From the NCBI RefSeq assembly GCF_026151205.1, contig NC_087084.1, positions 11,993,453 through 12,057,452 of the forward strand: a stretch of DNA of 64,000 nt. Reading direction: 5' to 3'. The position numbers and the translations under genes were made by a program. Positions 47,601-55,900 of the stretch are shown in pieces; within the stretch, counting starts at the first letter, position 1, and each line of letters begins with the position of its first letter. The notes beneath the pieces were generated by a model. That model was given only the letters and a program-made list of their open reading frames with translations. It was not told where the DNA came from and did no database searches. The DNA comes from Bolinopsis microptera. Lineage: Eukaryota > Ctenophora > Tentaculata > Lobata > Bolinopsidae.

Positions 47601-50533
47601 GGACAAGTGAGTAAAGGGTTATTTGCAAGCTGGTGGTAGTGGTAACAATCTTCGTTTATTTCTGCGGTACGGTCCTGGCTTAGTCCCGGTCGATCCTTGT
47701 AACATTCGTATCACTTTCTAATGAAAGCCTTCACCAACGACAGTTACAGTTCAACTTTGAGATCTTCATTAGAACTCGCCACCTCACTAATTAACTAATA
47801 ATTAATTGACCACTAATTCTCTACCTCCTAACAGGTAGCTCCAATTGATTCCTCTCTGGACTACTCCGCTAACTACGCCCACATGATGGGCTTCACTGAC
47901 CCCAAGTTCATAGAACTCATGCGACTTTATCTCACCATTCACAGGTTTTTGGTGTATTCAGTATTTTAGCAATCAGTAAATTTATAATCCCATATTTCTT
48001 TAAAGATTAATTTTTGCATTTTTCCGTTATTATTATAATTTCGTTAAGTTATGAATAATAATTTATGCAACTTGTAACTTTATCTCACCATTTACAGGTT
48101 GGTGTTGTATTCAGTATTTTAGCAATCATTAAATTTATAGTCCCAAATTTCTTAGATTAATTTTTGCATTTTTCCGTTATTATTATAATTTCGTTAAGTT
48201 ATGAATAATAATTTATGCAACTTGTAACTTTATCTCATCATTCACTGGTTTGTAGTGTATTCAGTATTTTTGCAATCAGTAAAGGAATTATTTTGTTATT
48301 TAAGGGGGCCGGATGGTGACATATCCAGATCCCCGGGGAGTTAAGGGGCCGGGGGGTTCTTCATGAAAATTATCTCGAAATCTACTTTATAGTTGTTTCT
48401 GATAGAGGGGAGTGATATCTACCAGCTGTTTTTAGTCCCATGGAAAAATATTGTTCCTAGCCAAAATTATCGGCGGTCAAAGGTCAGCGTTTATGTGTAA
48501 TTGTATCACGCGAGTGATTTTCAATCGCCTGCCCTGAAAATCGTGTCTAAAAATCTATCTTATCCTAAATTTTTTGAGCAATCACCCTGAAACTTTAAAA
48601 AAACTATTTTAAAACTTAAACTGGTAACTACCGTAGATAAACCAAAATATGAGTTGCGATGTCTAAATTATTAAGTCACATGACCCTTTTTCAGTGATCA
48701 CGAGGGTGGTAACGTGTCAGCTCATACTACTCATTTAGTGGGCTCCGCTCTCTCTGACCCTTATCTCTCTTTCGCCGCCGGTAATATTTTCTGGATCCCC
48801 TTCTAGATCATACCAGTAGATCTGATTTTGTAGATTCTTAAATTTCCATACTTTCTCAGATAAACTCGTCGAAAACGATAGATTCATTTTGCTGAATATA
48901 ATAGTATATAACTTACATTTTAACAAATGAACTAACCCCAGGCATGAACGGACTAGCAGGACCACTACATGGTCTGGCTAACCAAGAAGTTCTGGTGTGG
49001 TTAACTAAGCTACAAGAGGAGCTCGGAGGAGAGGTTTCTGATGCAGAACTCAGGGACTTCATCTGGAATACTCTCGCTAGCGGACAGGTCCGTTCGATAA
49101 CAATAATCCGATTATTATAATCGCCTTACTCAGTTACAACTTTTAATATTCGGCTGGATTTTAAAAGTTTTTAATCTATAATGGGATTTTGAAGGTCGGA
49201 CGCGCGATTTTAACAGTCGTAGGTGCTATACTAAATAATTCTTCCAAATTAAACATTTTCTCTTGAACATTTCAAAAATCATAAGTAAGACAACCTTTTT
49301 AAATGAGACGTGAATACCTAGCCACATAATAGGGATACCTTAACCAACTTATTATAATATTAATACAAAACATTCAGGTAGTACCAGGGTACGGACACGC
49401 AGTGCTCCGTAAGACCGACCCCCGTTACACGTGTCAGCGAGAGTTTGCTCTCAAGCATCTCCCTGATAACGCTCTCTTCAAACTGGTTCGTGTGTTTCTT
49501 GCGTTACTTTAACATTAACTTTAACATGTTAGGATTGTGCAATATGTTTTTAACTGCTTGTTGAAATTATTTCGTAATTTTTTGAAGAGACAATGATCGA
49601 ATTCTTTAAAATGTAGAAACGTTTGATGTAAAAAAATACACTGAGTGTAAGTGCACCAAATGGCCAATGGGGGCATGACAAATCGTACTTCGACAATTGA
49701 CACCCCTCGCAGCTCGTTAGATTAGATGAATGATTATTGATTATTATTATGACGCCGACAACTAATTACTATATACTAATTATTAATTACTAATTACTAA
49801 TTGCTAATTGCTAATCACTAACAGGTATCTCAACTGTACAGCATAGTACCGGGTGTACTGCTAGAACAGGGTAAAGCTAAGAACCCTTGGCCCAATGTAG
49901 ATGCTCACAGTGGTGTCCTGTTGCAGGTAACTGTCGTTTAGTTTACATTAAAATTAGTTAATATTACTTATTCATTAATTAGTAATATGGCCACATGTGT
50001 GGTCACATGTGTGGTCACATGTGTGGATACTGTGTCTTTGAGAGACTATTGTACTTTTTAATATTAGGACCTTATGTTGGTTTATCGAATTCCTCGATAA
50101 TTTTCTTCAATTCACAAAACTGAAAAGTATTCTTTTAAAGTCTTTTTTAGCTTTCCTATTATTACTTTCTCTATTTCAGCATTTTGCCCTAAAGGAAATG
50201 TCCTACTACACTGTTATGTTTGGTGTCTCGAGAGCTCTTGGAGTACTTTCATCTCTTGTGAGTGTTCAGCTAATCAAACTTTAACATTTCTCACTGTCAT
50301 CAGTTCTGTAATCAGAGTTGAAGTTCTGTAATCAGAGTTGAAGTTCTGTAATCAGAGTTGAAGTTCTGTAATCAGAGTTGAAGTTCTGTAATCGGAGTTG
50401 ACATTTTAATTGTCTAAATTCTTGCTAACACCTTAAACTTCAGGTTTGGGATCGAGCCCTCGGGCTGCCACTGGAACGACCTAAATCAATGAGCACTGAT
50501 GGCCTTATCAAATTCACCGGAGCCAAACTGTAG
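35671..50533 (+). CDS. CS: Citrate synthase, mitochondrial
   Basis: Eleven coding exons: 35671-35760, 36539-36674, 47008-47177, 47331-47606, 47835-47944, 48695-48780, 48942-49087, 49378-49485, 49825-49926, 50180-50257 and 50444-50533. Phases agree throughout, giving 463 residues against 466 in human. Exon 1 is a basic, Ser-rich mitochondrial presequence ([14 protein letters not shown]). [14 protein letters not shown] and [15 protein letters not shown] follow. The catalytic residues are present: His in [10 protein letters not shown], His in [15 protein letters not shown] and Asp in [10 protein letters not shown]. It condenses acetyl-CoA with oxaloacetate in the matrix. Intron 2 is 10.3 kb and holds a retrotransposon, a second RT fragment, an antisense GPCR and two antisense exons. 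Intron 1 holds an RT relic. All essential residues are intact. Confidence 0.95.
35930..36445 (+). pseudogene. Decayed RT relic of the 25714-29624 lineage
   Basis: Scattered over shifting frames are [38 protein letters not shown] and QGDCLSW..LVLAGAL. They match the fingers-to-palm order of the minus-strand RT. Located in citrate synthase intron 1. Confidence 0.75.
36671..36780 (+). repeat. Tandem copies of the intron 2 splice-donor sequence
   Basis: AAAGGTATGTTATA occurs at the true donor (36671) and again at about 36727 and 36753, with ATGTTATAC words between them. The extra copies are near-perfect decoy donors. Confidence 0.7.
36788..38680 (+). CDS. Retrotransposon ORF1 protein with PHD-like finger and zinc knuckles
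   Basis: 630 codons. The N-terminus is Lys-rich and contains seven near-identical KDVS/KDFS tetrapeptides (about residues 46-73). A Cys/His cluster follows (about 95-170: [30 protein letters not shown]), resembling a PHD finger as in ORF1 of some CR1 elements. A Ser/Thr-rich linker has tandem repeats (SVASTK/E). The C-terminal part has an RRM-like region and CCHC knuckles ([27 protein letters not shown]). ORF1 proteins bind element RNA. Intact. Confidence 0.88.
   Translation: MIPSLKAMKNDKAAGQTPSSEEAEKKIKKPSEKGTVKIKKPILKIKDVSKDVSKDVSKDVSKDFSKDFSKDSKAPLKKSAINPKTVPKFNLKGLCCRCKSDNMAYESISCQICKDFFHACCKDKAGTLMPTSICSRTFLTNILPVIHKHGNTYSQRYGDFGWTCPNCKKALLAKTAVKTADSTCNTSMDSTKSVASTKSVASTESVASTESGTTTTTDTTSSNGDEKALIETLSNFKVSLLSSVEELISIKLKSHIDSLLTEVPNLTRRSSTPSSASSIPSSASALALQTHSSLIASPMKTTSSLSSSKSYSAALSPESAIDSSTSTATENYIELTKKETPMQKLPSGIIHNNSPDNHVIVLNVEASNTNLEEAGKLASKALGTIPMIFLTPKPKTGKIVISFPSEKDREDGKIALANSSAVTSSKITVNDAKKMFPKVTVTNIPNNLISHIVSENLSVPEFREKVKTFMELKLLEKNLYVKDLVTKHDRTFKVVYVNYGRDYTTVGIKVSPDIRHFLLNNQSIYIGNSRCKVVDRFDLKQCFRCQKLGHISSQCNETDVICMYCSASHITRACPYKEVRRSHRCTNCSHSTYESYRESCNTHHSGAENCPIIMLEKESLRQRTEYSKNM
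38677..41587 (+). CDS. Retrotransposon ORF2: AP endonuclease and reverse transcriptase
   Basis: It starts at the ORF1 stop, overlapping it by a few bases. The endonuclease motifs are [24 protein letters not shown] and SDHY. A single-base frame change near 38905, just after GRGGGVAIA, splits the endonuclease. The RT has [47 protein letters not shown] and the catalytic YADDTQLY. The C-terminal CR1 segment ends near [19 protein letters not shown]. About 970 codons in total. All catalytic residues are present, so only the frame change prevents an intact product, or it is a sequencing error. Confidence 0.9.
41756..42844. other. Citrate synthase intron 2, no gene seen
   Basis: Holds a tRNA-like relic at about 42034-42100 (plus). 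It has a perfect B box GGTTCGAGTC and an A-box-like TAGCGTCTGTAGAGC but no pairing acceptor stem. A cluster of CACGTG and TGACGTCA sites lies near 42577-42627. Confidence 0.5.
42845..43508 (-). pseudogene. CR1/L2-like RT C-terminus with (ATT)n tail
   Basis: The minus-strand frame (43492-43061) reads [35 protein letters not shown] and [18 protein letters not shown], the C-terminal region of L2/CR1 RT. About 200 bases of 3' UTR follow and an (ATT)n tail at 42862-42845. 5'-truncated. It starts directly beside the stop codon of the orphan exon at 43511. Confidence 0.83.
43511..43950 (-). CDS. Two 3'-terminal exons of an unrecognised gene
   Basis: Exon 43950-43868 ([20 protein letters not shown], then NALVHFC) joins in phase 1 to exon 43656-43511 ([44 protein letters not shown]), which ends with a stop. 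Both have proper AG acceptors, and the first has a GTATGT donor. The composition looks like a conserved protein, but I do not recognise the family and found no upstream exon. It may be a gene fragment or the tail of a gene whose earlier exons I missed. The L2 fragment begins right after it and may have cut its end. Confidence 0.5.
44528..45524 (-). pseudogene. Class A GPCR, single exon, one frameshift in TM3
   Basis: 45524-45246 encodes the N-terminus, TM1 ([20 protein letters not shown]), TM2 ([16 protein letters not shown]) and the extracellular [10 protein letters not shown] with the disulfide Cys. A one-base shift near 45246 moves to the frame ending at 44528. That frame has TM3 ([18 protein letters not shown], no DRY), TM4 ([12 protein letters not shown]), the ECL2 Cys (HYHCAYD), TM5, TM6 (LISFVPY) and TM7 ([19 protein letters not shown]). 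The Cys-to-TM3-end spacing is right only if the frames are joined. It lies antisense in citrate synthase intron 2. It is either a young pseudogene or an assembly indel. Ligand unknown. Confidence 0.82.
45525..47007. other. Citrate synthase intron 2, right part, nothing recognised
   Basis: Contains a GGAT/ATCC-rich block (45815-45900) of GATATCCGGATT words, probably a degraded inverted-repeat element, and TTACTAATTA repeats before exon 3. No exon was seen. Confidence 0.45.
47945..48300 (+). repeat. Tandem duplication including the exon 5 3' edge
   Basis: A unit of about 150 bp (GTATTCAGTATTTTAGCAAT at 47954, 48107 and 48257) is repeated. It includes copies of CTTTATCTCACCATT.ACAGG, the last bases of exon 5 with its donor. 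A related stretch (TTTTTCCGTTATTAT..ATGAATAATAATTTATGCAA) recurs at 50610-50680 after the gene's stop. Confidence 0.8.
48305..48610 (+). mobile_element. Half copy of the TTAA foldback family
   Basis: Starts TTAAGGGGGCCGG and matches the left arm of 53170-53899 for about 270 bp (ATAGTTGTTTCTGATAGAGG, CATGGAAAAATATTGTTCCT). The opposite arm is missing. In citrate synthase intron 5. Confidence 0.8.
49989..50025 (+). repeat. 12-bp repeat GGTCACATGTGT, three copies
   Basis: Short tandem array with CATGTG E-box-like cores in citrate synthase intron 9. Confidence 0.8.
50303..50402 (+). repeat. 20-bp tandem repeat, five copies
   Basis: The unit is AGTTCTGTAATCAGAGTTGA, in citrate synthase intron 10. 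Confidence 0.9.
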
Positions 50534-50976
50534 AAACACCCTTTTCCAGAACAATAGAAATCTTAATAACAATTAACAATAGAAATATTATAGGTCCCAA
50601 ATTTCTTAGATTGCTTTTTGCATTTTTCCGTTATTATAATAATTTCGTTAAGTTATGAATAATAATTTATGCAACTTATATCTTCATTTTGTACTATATT
50701 GTTACTGTAGTTAGTTGACCTCGAATTTCTTTGTTATACAATGCATTCAATTATCTTTTTTGTCCGTAATCGACCAAACGAAACCGTATAATTTAAGCTG
50801 TTCTTTAACTTGAGAAAGATTCGGCATTACAATTTGCATCCATCCTTCAGCTGGAATTGCCGTAACTCATTTAAATTTAACTTAGTCAAATGTAACTTAG
50901 TTACACTTAACTTATATTGTGCACATACTATGTATTGCGATGGAATGCGGCTCAATAACATGTACTAAGTACTTAC

Positions 50977-51141
50977 ATTTCCCACCGAATGAGATATGGC
51001 CTCTGATAAATAATATTCTTGCACAACAAGGGCTGATTGACTAAAGCTTTGGGGAAAGTAGAGGCCGGGTATATCGTGGTACCCAGTTAAGATAGATGCG
51101 GTAAGAACTAAGAAGAGGTTCTGCTTTGTCCAGCCCGGCAT
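50977..51141 (-). CDS. First exon of an unrecognised secreted or membrane protein
   Basis: ATG at 51141 begins MPGWTKQNLFLVLTASILTG, a typical signal peptide. GLYFPQSFSQSALVV follows, up to a strong donor (AAT/GTAAGT) at 50976. A possible next segment at about 50860-50760 (EGWMQIVMPNLSQVKEQL) has an AG acceptor, but its phase does not match. Family unknown. It would converge on the citrate synthase 3' end. Confidence 0.35.
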
Positions 51142-51424
51142 GTTAATTTCCAAATATAAGTTATTCAAGTTATGACACCCGTCTGAAGGGTCTACCGAAA
51201 TTCAAAACCTGGCGAGCGGTGTCTTAAAACTATTCAAAAGCCAATTGCCTATGAGCATAGCATGCGCGCGCCATGGCGACAGCCGCGCATGCTACTCATG
51301 GTACGTGACGACCACTGCCTAGTGGGAATTACTGTGTTAATTAAATTTTAGTGCATGTTCGGTGTTATCTTGGTTCCTAACATGACAAATCACCCTACAC
51401 TGGCCCCCAGGAGTTGATAACAGT

Positions 51425-51620
51425 TCAAATCGGCGTATTTTTGAACAGGGATTCCGAATAACCTCACATGACATAGGGTGAAAGTGCTTTCCTAACTGAC
51501 GAGTTCTTGGTGAAATACTATTTTGATCACGTGACATTACCATACAAGGAAGTATGTCAAATTTCTCGCTTGGGTTTGGGTTTAGCAGCCGGTAGGGTAA
51601 GGACTTTGAATTGTCAGTCA
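51425..51620. repeat. Dispersed repeat copy (partner at 52360-52560)
   Basis: Shares GATTCCGAAT, ACATGACATA, ATCACGTGACAT and AAATTTCTCG in the same order and spacing with 52360-52560. About 75 percent identity by eye. Non-coding, class unknown. Confidence 0.7.
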
Positions 51621-51884
51621 GAGCCATCTAAAGAACACTCAAAACATGATTAATGATAGTCCTGTGTAGAGTGATTCACCATCATCTCACAAATCACTCT
51701 AATGCAAATGGCAGTCCTTTAATTAATACCGGTATTATTGTTTCATTATTCACTCTCACTACTATAATAAGTTTATTCTACCTAGCCATTCTTAGGTCGT
51801 CCTTTGAGTGTGCTTTATCATTAACAATTAAACAACAGATATTAACATCTTCTGGCTCTGAACTCTACAGTATAATATCTGCAC

Positions 51885-52105
51885 ATCCGTGATCAGCTTT
51901 GTTCCAAGGTCCAGTGTATTGATTTACTAATACCACGGATATAATGTTGCTATTATACCGCTCATCAGGTTTAGAGGTCTATAATTAGACTCTTTTAACA
52001 GTCCCTTATAAAGCTCATGGTAGACGGTGGGTTTGTCAGGTTTCTGTAAAGGGGTAGAAATTCTTCCACAGATAGTGACACGACTTTTGCCCGAATCAGG
52101 TGACC
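51885..52105 (-). pseudogene. Short RT relic of the 25714-29624 lineage
   Basis: STPLQKPDKP and NYRPLNLMSGI, then in another frame YTGPWNKAD, match the finger region order. Confidence 0.6.
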
Positions 52106-52359
52106 GAAAAAATAACGACCGTTCATCATTCATGTCCGAATTTGAAATCTGATCCGAATAGGACACGTCAGAATGGAAATATAATCTGAATTGTTAGTGT
52201 TACTTGCTATTGTTGCAACAAGCTTGCTAAATCGTTCTACTAGTAGAGCGATTTAGCAGTATATACTGGAAGTGGAACTTCGAGATTATTCTATTGAATA
52301 AATGGGCCTCGGGCAGTTGCAAAACCAATATATTGGTTTATTATATATATTATGATTTT

Positions 52360-52560
52360 CAACGCTGATTCCGAATCACCCAACATGACATAAGGTTGAA
52401 ATGATTCCCTGACGAGTTTGGAGTCATCGACGAAAAACTGTTTCAATCACGTGACATGGCCATATACGGAAGTAGGTTAAATTTCTCGTTACGGTTAGGG
52501 TTTAATAGAAAATTGGCCAATGAATAATATAAGAACTTCAAATTCAGGTATATATAAGGT
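52360..52560. repeat. Dispersed repeat copy (partner at 51425-51620)
   Basis: Second copy of the repeat described at 51425. Confidence 0.7.
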
Positions 52561-52921
52561 AATATAATAATTCCAGGTCTCCAAATTTGGAGCCCCAGCC
52601 CCCAAGTGGTCTTTTGACACCACCACAGCTATGCCTATAGTTCTATAGTTATACTTATACTTATTATAGGTTAAGACAATAAACGAGTTCCTGCTAGTAT
52701 GTACAGTAGTATAAGTAATACATAATAGTCAACCCGATCAGACCCAAGAATTAACAATATATTCTTTTTTTCGCGTGACCAAATTAGTTTTTTTTCTCTC
52801 AGGGTCCTTTCAGTTTTACAATATTTAAAAAACTTCATGAAGCGAATACTGTCTCAGTTATAGAACTAGAAGTGGAAAATGCAAGTTTAAGTTTAACTGC
52901 TGAGTGAGAGTGCCCAATCTT

Positions 52922-55900
52922 TCAAAGATATTCTGGACCACTAAATGTGGACGTGCTAGTTTCGTCCCAGGAAAACTGATCTACTGTTAAGGAGCTGCCC
53001 GCCTTCGAGCTTGACTTAGTCCGTCCTTGATACCAGCGTGATTTGGGCTGAGAAACTGGTTCCGATACTAAAGTTGTCGTTTCCTTTGGGCTTGGATGCT
53101 TTTGAATGTTTGTCGCTTTTTGATCCGAGTCTGAAAAATAGATGTGATATAATTTAGTTTTTCTATTAAGGGGGCCGGGGGGGGGGGTCTTCATCAAAAT
53201 TATCTCGAAATCGACTTTATAGTTGTTTCTGATAGAGGGGAGTGATATCTATCAGATGCTTTTGGTTCCATGGAAAAATATTGTTCCTAGCCGAAATTAT
53301 CGCCTGTCTAAGGTCAGCGCTTATGGGTAATTGTATTGCGCGAGCGATTTTCAATCGCAAATTCTGAAAATCGAGTCTAAAAATCTATCTTCTCTCACAT
53401 TTTTTGAGCAATCACCCTGAAACTTTCAGGATATGTTCTAGGGACCATTTAGAAGAGAATGATCATACAAAATTTTGAGATAGGCCTTTAAAAATTTTTT
53501 ATTCTTGATTTTGAAAATCTTGGACCTCGTTTTTTTACAATTTTTTGAGGTCCAAGATTTTCAAAATTGAATAAAACATTTTCAAAGGCCTATCTCAAAA
53601 TTTTGTATGATCATTCTCTTCTAAATGGTCCCTAGAACATATCCTGAAAGTTTCAGGGTGATTGCTCAAAAAATGTGAGAGAAGATAGATTTTTAGACTC
53701 GATTTTCAGAATTTGCGATTGAAAATCGCTCGCGCAATACAATTACACATAAGCGCTGACCTTAGACAGGCGATAATTTCGGCTAGGAACAATATTTTTC
53801 CATGGGACCAAAAGCATCTGATAGATATCACTCCCCTCTATCAGAAACAACTATAAAGTCGATTTCGAGATAATTTTGATGAAGACCCCCCCGGCCCCCT
53901 TAAGGTTTTCAGTCTGGCCGAATTATAACCAAATAATGTTCGCTGTTAAAAATAGACCTGGTGAAAATGTCTTGGTTTTCTAATTTCTCTTAAACTTTAC
54001 CTGGAAGAGCATGGCAGAGGGACTGGAAAGAGGCAGATAAGCTCATCTCGACTAGTTCAGGGGAAAGTACCCTGATAATAGGGGCAGGGGATCTGATAGA
54101 GTCTGAGGTGTCTGAAGTGGAGGTGGAGCATGGAGTCTTGTTAGCCGACCTAGTTGAGGAAATTATATCGTTGACATTACACTCTTGAATCATATGCAAA
54201 ACTTGTATGATAACTCAATACTCATTCATAACTGTATTACAAATATTCAAAAATATCGTAGCCGTAATAACACTTTTAGACAAAATTAAAAATGTTCTGA
54301 ATGGCCTAGTGATTTTAATAAAAATTGCACTGCAGCATAAGATAAATACAATTATTATAGTGGCAAACTATAGTGCACCTTCCTAAAAAGCAGTTTTGTA
54401 GCCACTGTAAGCAAGGTAATGTGTGAGCCATGTGTTTCAAGTATGTAGGACACGTGACCAAGTAAGAGACTGGCACTGCTACCGAGCTCAGTTCCATCCA
54501 CAGCATATCCAACTCATGATACCTGATCAATTTTAGATATAAATTTATTTCAAATTTGTGTCTGTGAAGATCCGTCTAAGTTATTGCGGGTGCACCTGAA
54601 TCCTACCTACTTGACCCTACCCCCTAGGTTTTGGAATAGCAGTAGCACGCATGTTGTTAACAATTTATGACATAACCGAAGTCCACTCGCCACTCGCGAT
54701 GTCTAGTTTAAATCGCTGTTAGTGTTAATTAAATTCAGATTCATGAAGTCTGAAAGAAATCATTGAAATTCGCTAATGTTCTTTTTGCAGAAATATAGAT
54801 CACGCAAATATAAAACAATAATATAAGGGGTCGTTCACATATTACGCAATCAATATTTTAGCAATTTTTACCCCCCCTCCCCGGCCCCCTCCGTAATCAA
54901 CCGTAATCAAGACCCAACCCCCCCCTCCCCCCTCCTGACAGCAATATTACGTAATCATGGCCTGACCCCCCCCCCCCCCCCCCCCCCCCTTGAATTTTTT
55001 CCCTAGAAAACACTATTTGATGAGCTGCGAACTCATTGTTATGATATCCGGCCAAGCACCTTCTAAACTACTTACTATTTATATTATAAAAGGCCGGATA
55101 TTCGATCAATTTTTAAATTCTATCACATATCAGAGTGAAATTGAGTGGAATTTGAATTAAAATATTGTCAAATTGTTATTATTCGTAATCAACCGTAAGC
55201 ATTTGGAACCCCCCCCCCCCCCCCCCCCCCCCTCGGCTGATTACGTAATATGTGAACGACCCTTAATAGCAATTACTTACATAGGTTTGAATTTGGAGCT
55301 AGTAGAAAAGGATACAATCCCCAGGATTAGATGAGGAAACATGAATATAATATAAATTACAATTTGGTAAATCTGAGTCTTAGAGTTGAAATGAACCTGC
55401 GGTTTATCCAAAGGACCTGAAAAAACATTTCTGATTATGCATTTAAAACTTACAATTTGGCCAATAAAATGTAAAAAACAAACTGCTGAGCTGGTCACAT
55501 TAAAATGAAATTGCCGGTTCTACAAAATATTTTGATGATCCCACCTTTATTAATTGTTATAGCGAGTCTTCGTCTGGCCTCTTCTTGGAAAAGAAGTACC
55601 AAATAGTAAACCATTATTATTACCAACGGAAGGATTATGTAAATTACTGCCGCTGTCAGGATCGACTTCCAGCCCAAAAAAATAAATCTGAAAATTCAAT
55701 AAGTGTTATTGACTATGAATTAAAACATAAATTGTTGCAGCCCGAACTCACAATAACAAATAATTTTATAATGGCCTTAAATTTGTCCATTTATAACTTT
55801 ATAATGGGCTAACCCGGCTGTTGAGTGCTGCATGTTGGCACAATAAATTTAAAGTTGAATCATGAAAATAATCAAGTAACTTCGTTTTTATTATCGCCGC

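Noticed and set aside
55277..55677. Reading TM6 as HFNVTSSAVCFLHFIGQI
   Set aside because: That frame does not match the phase of the next exon; the alternative LSSLFFTFYWP frame joins correctly and has the expected W-P motif.
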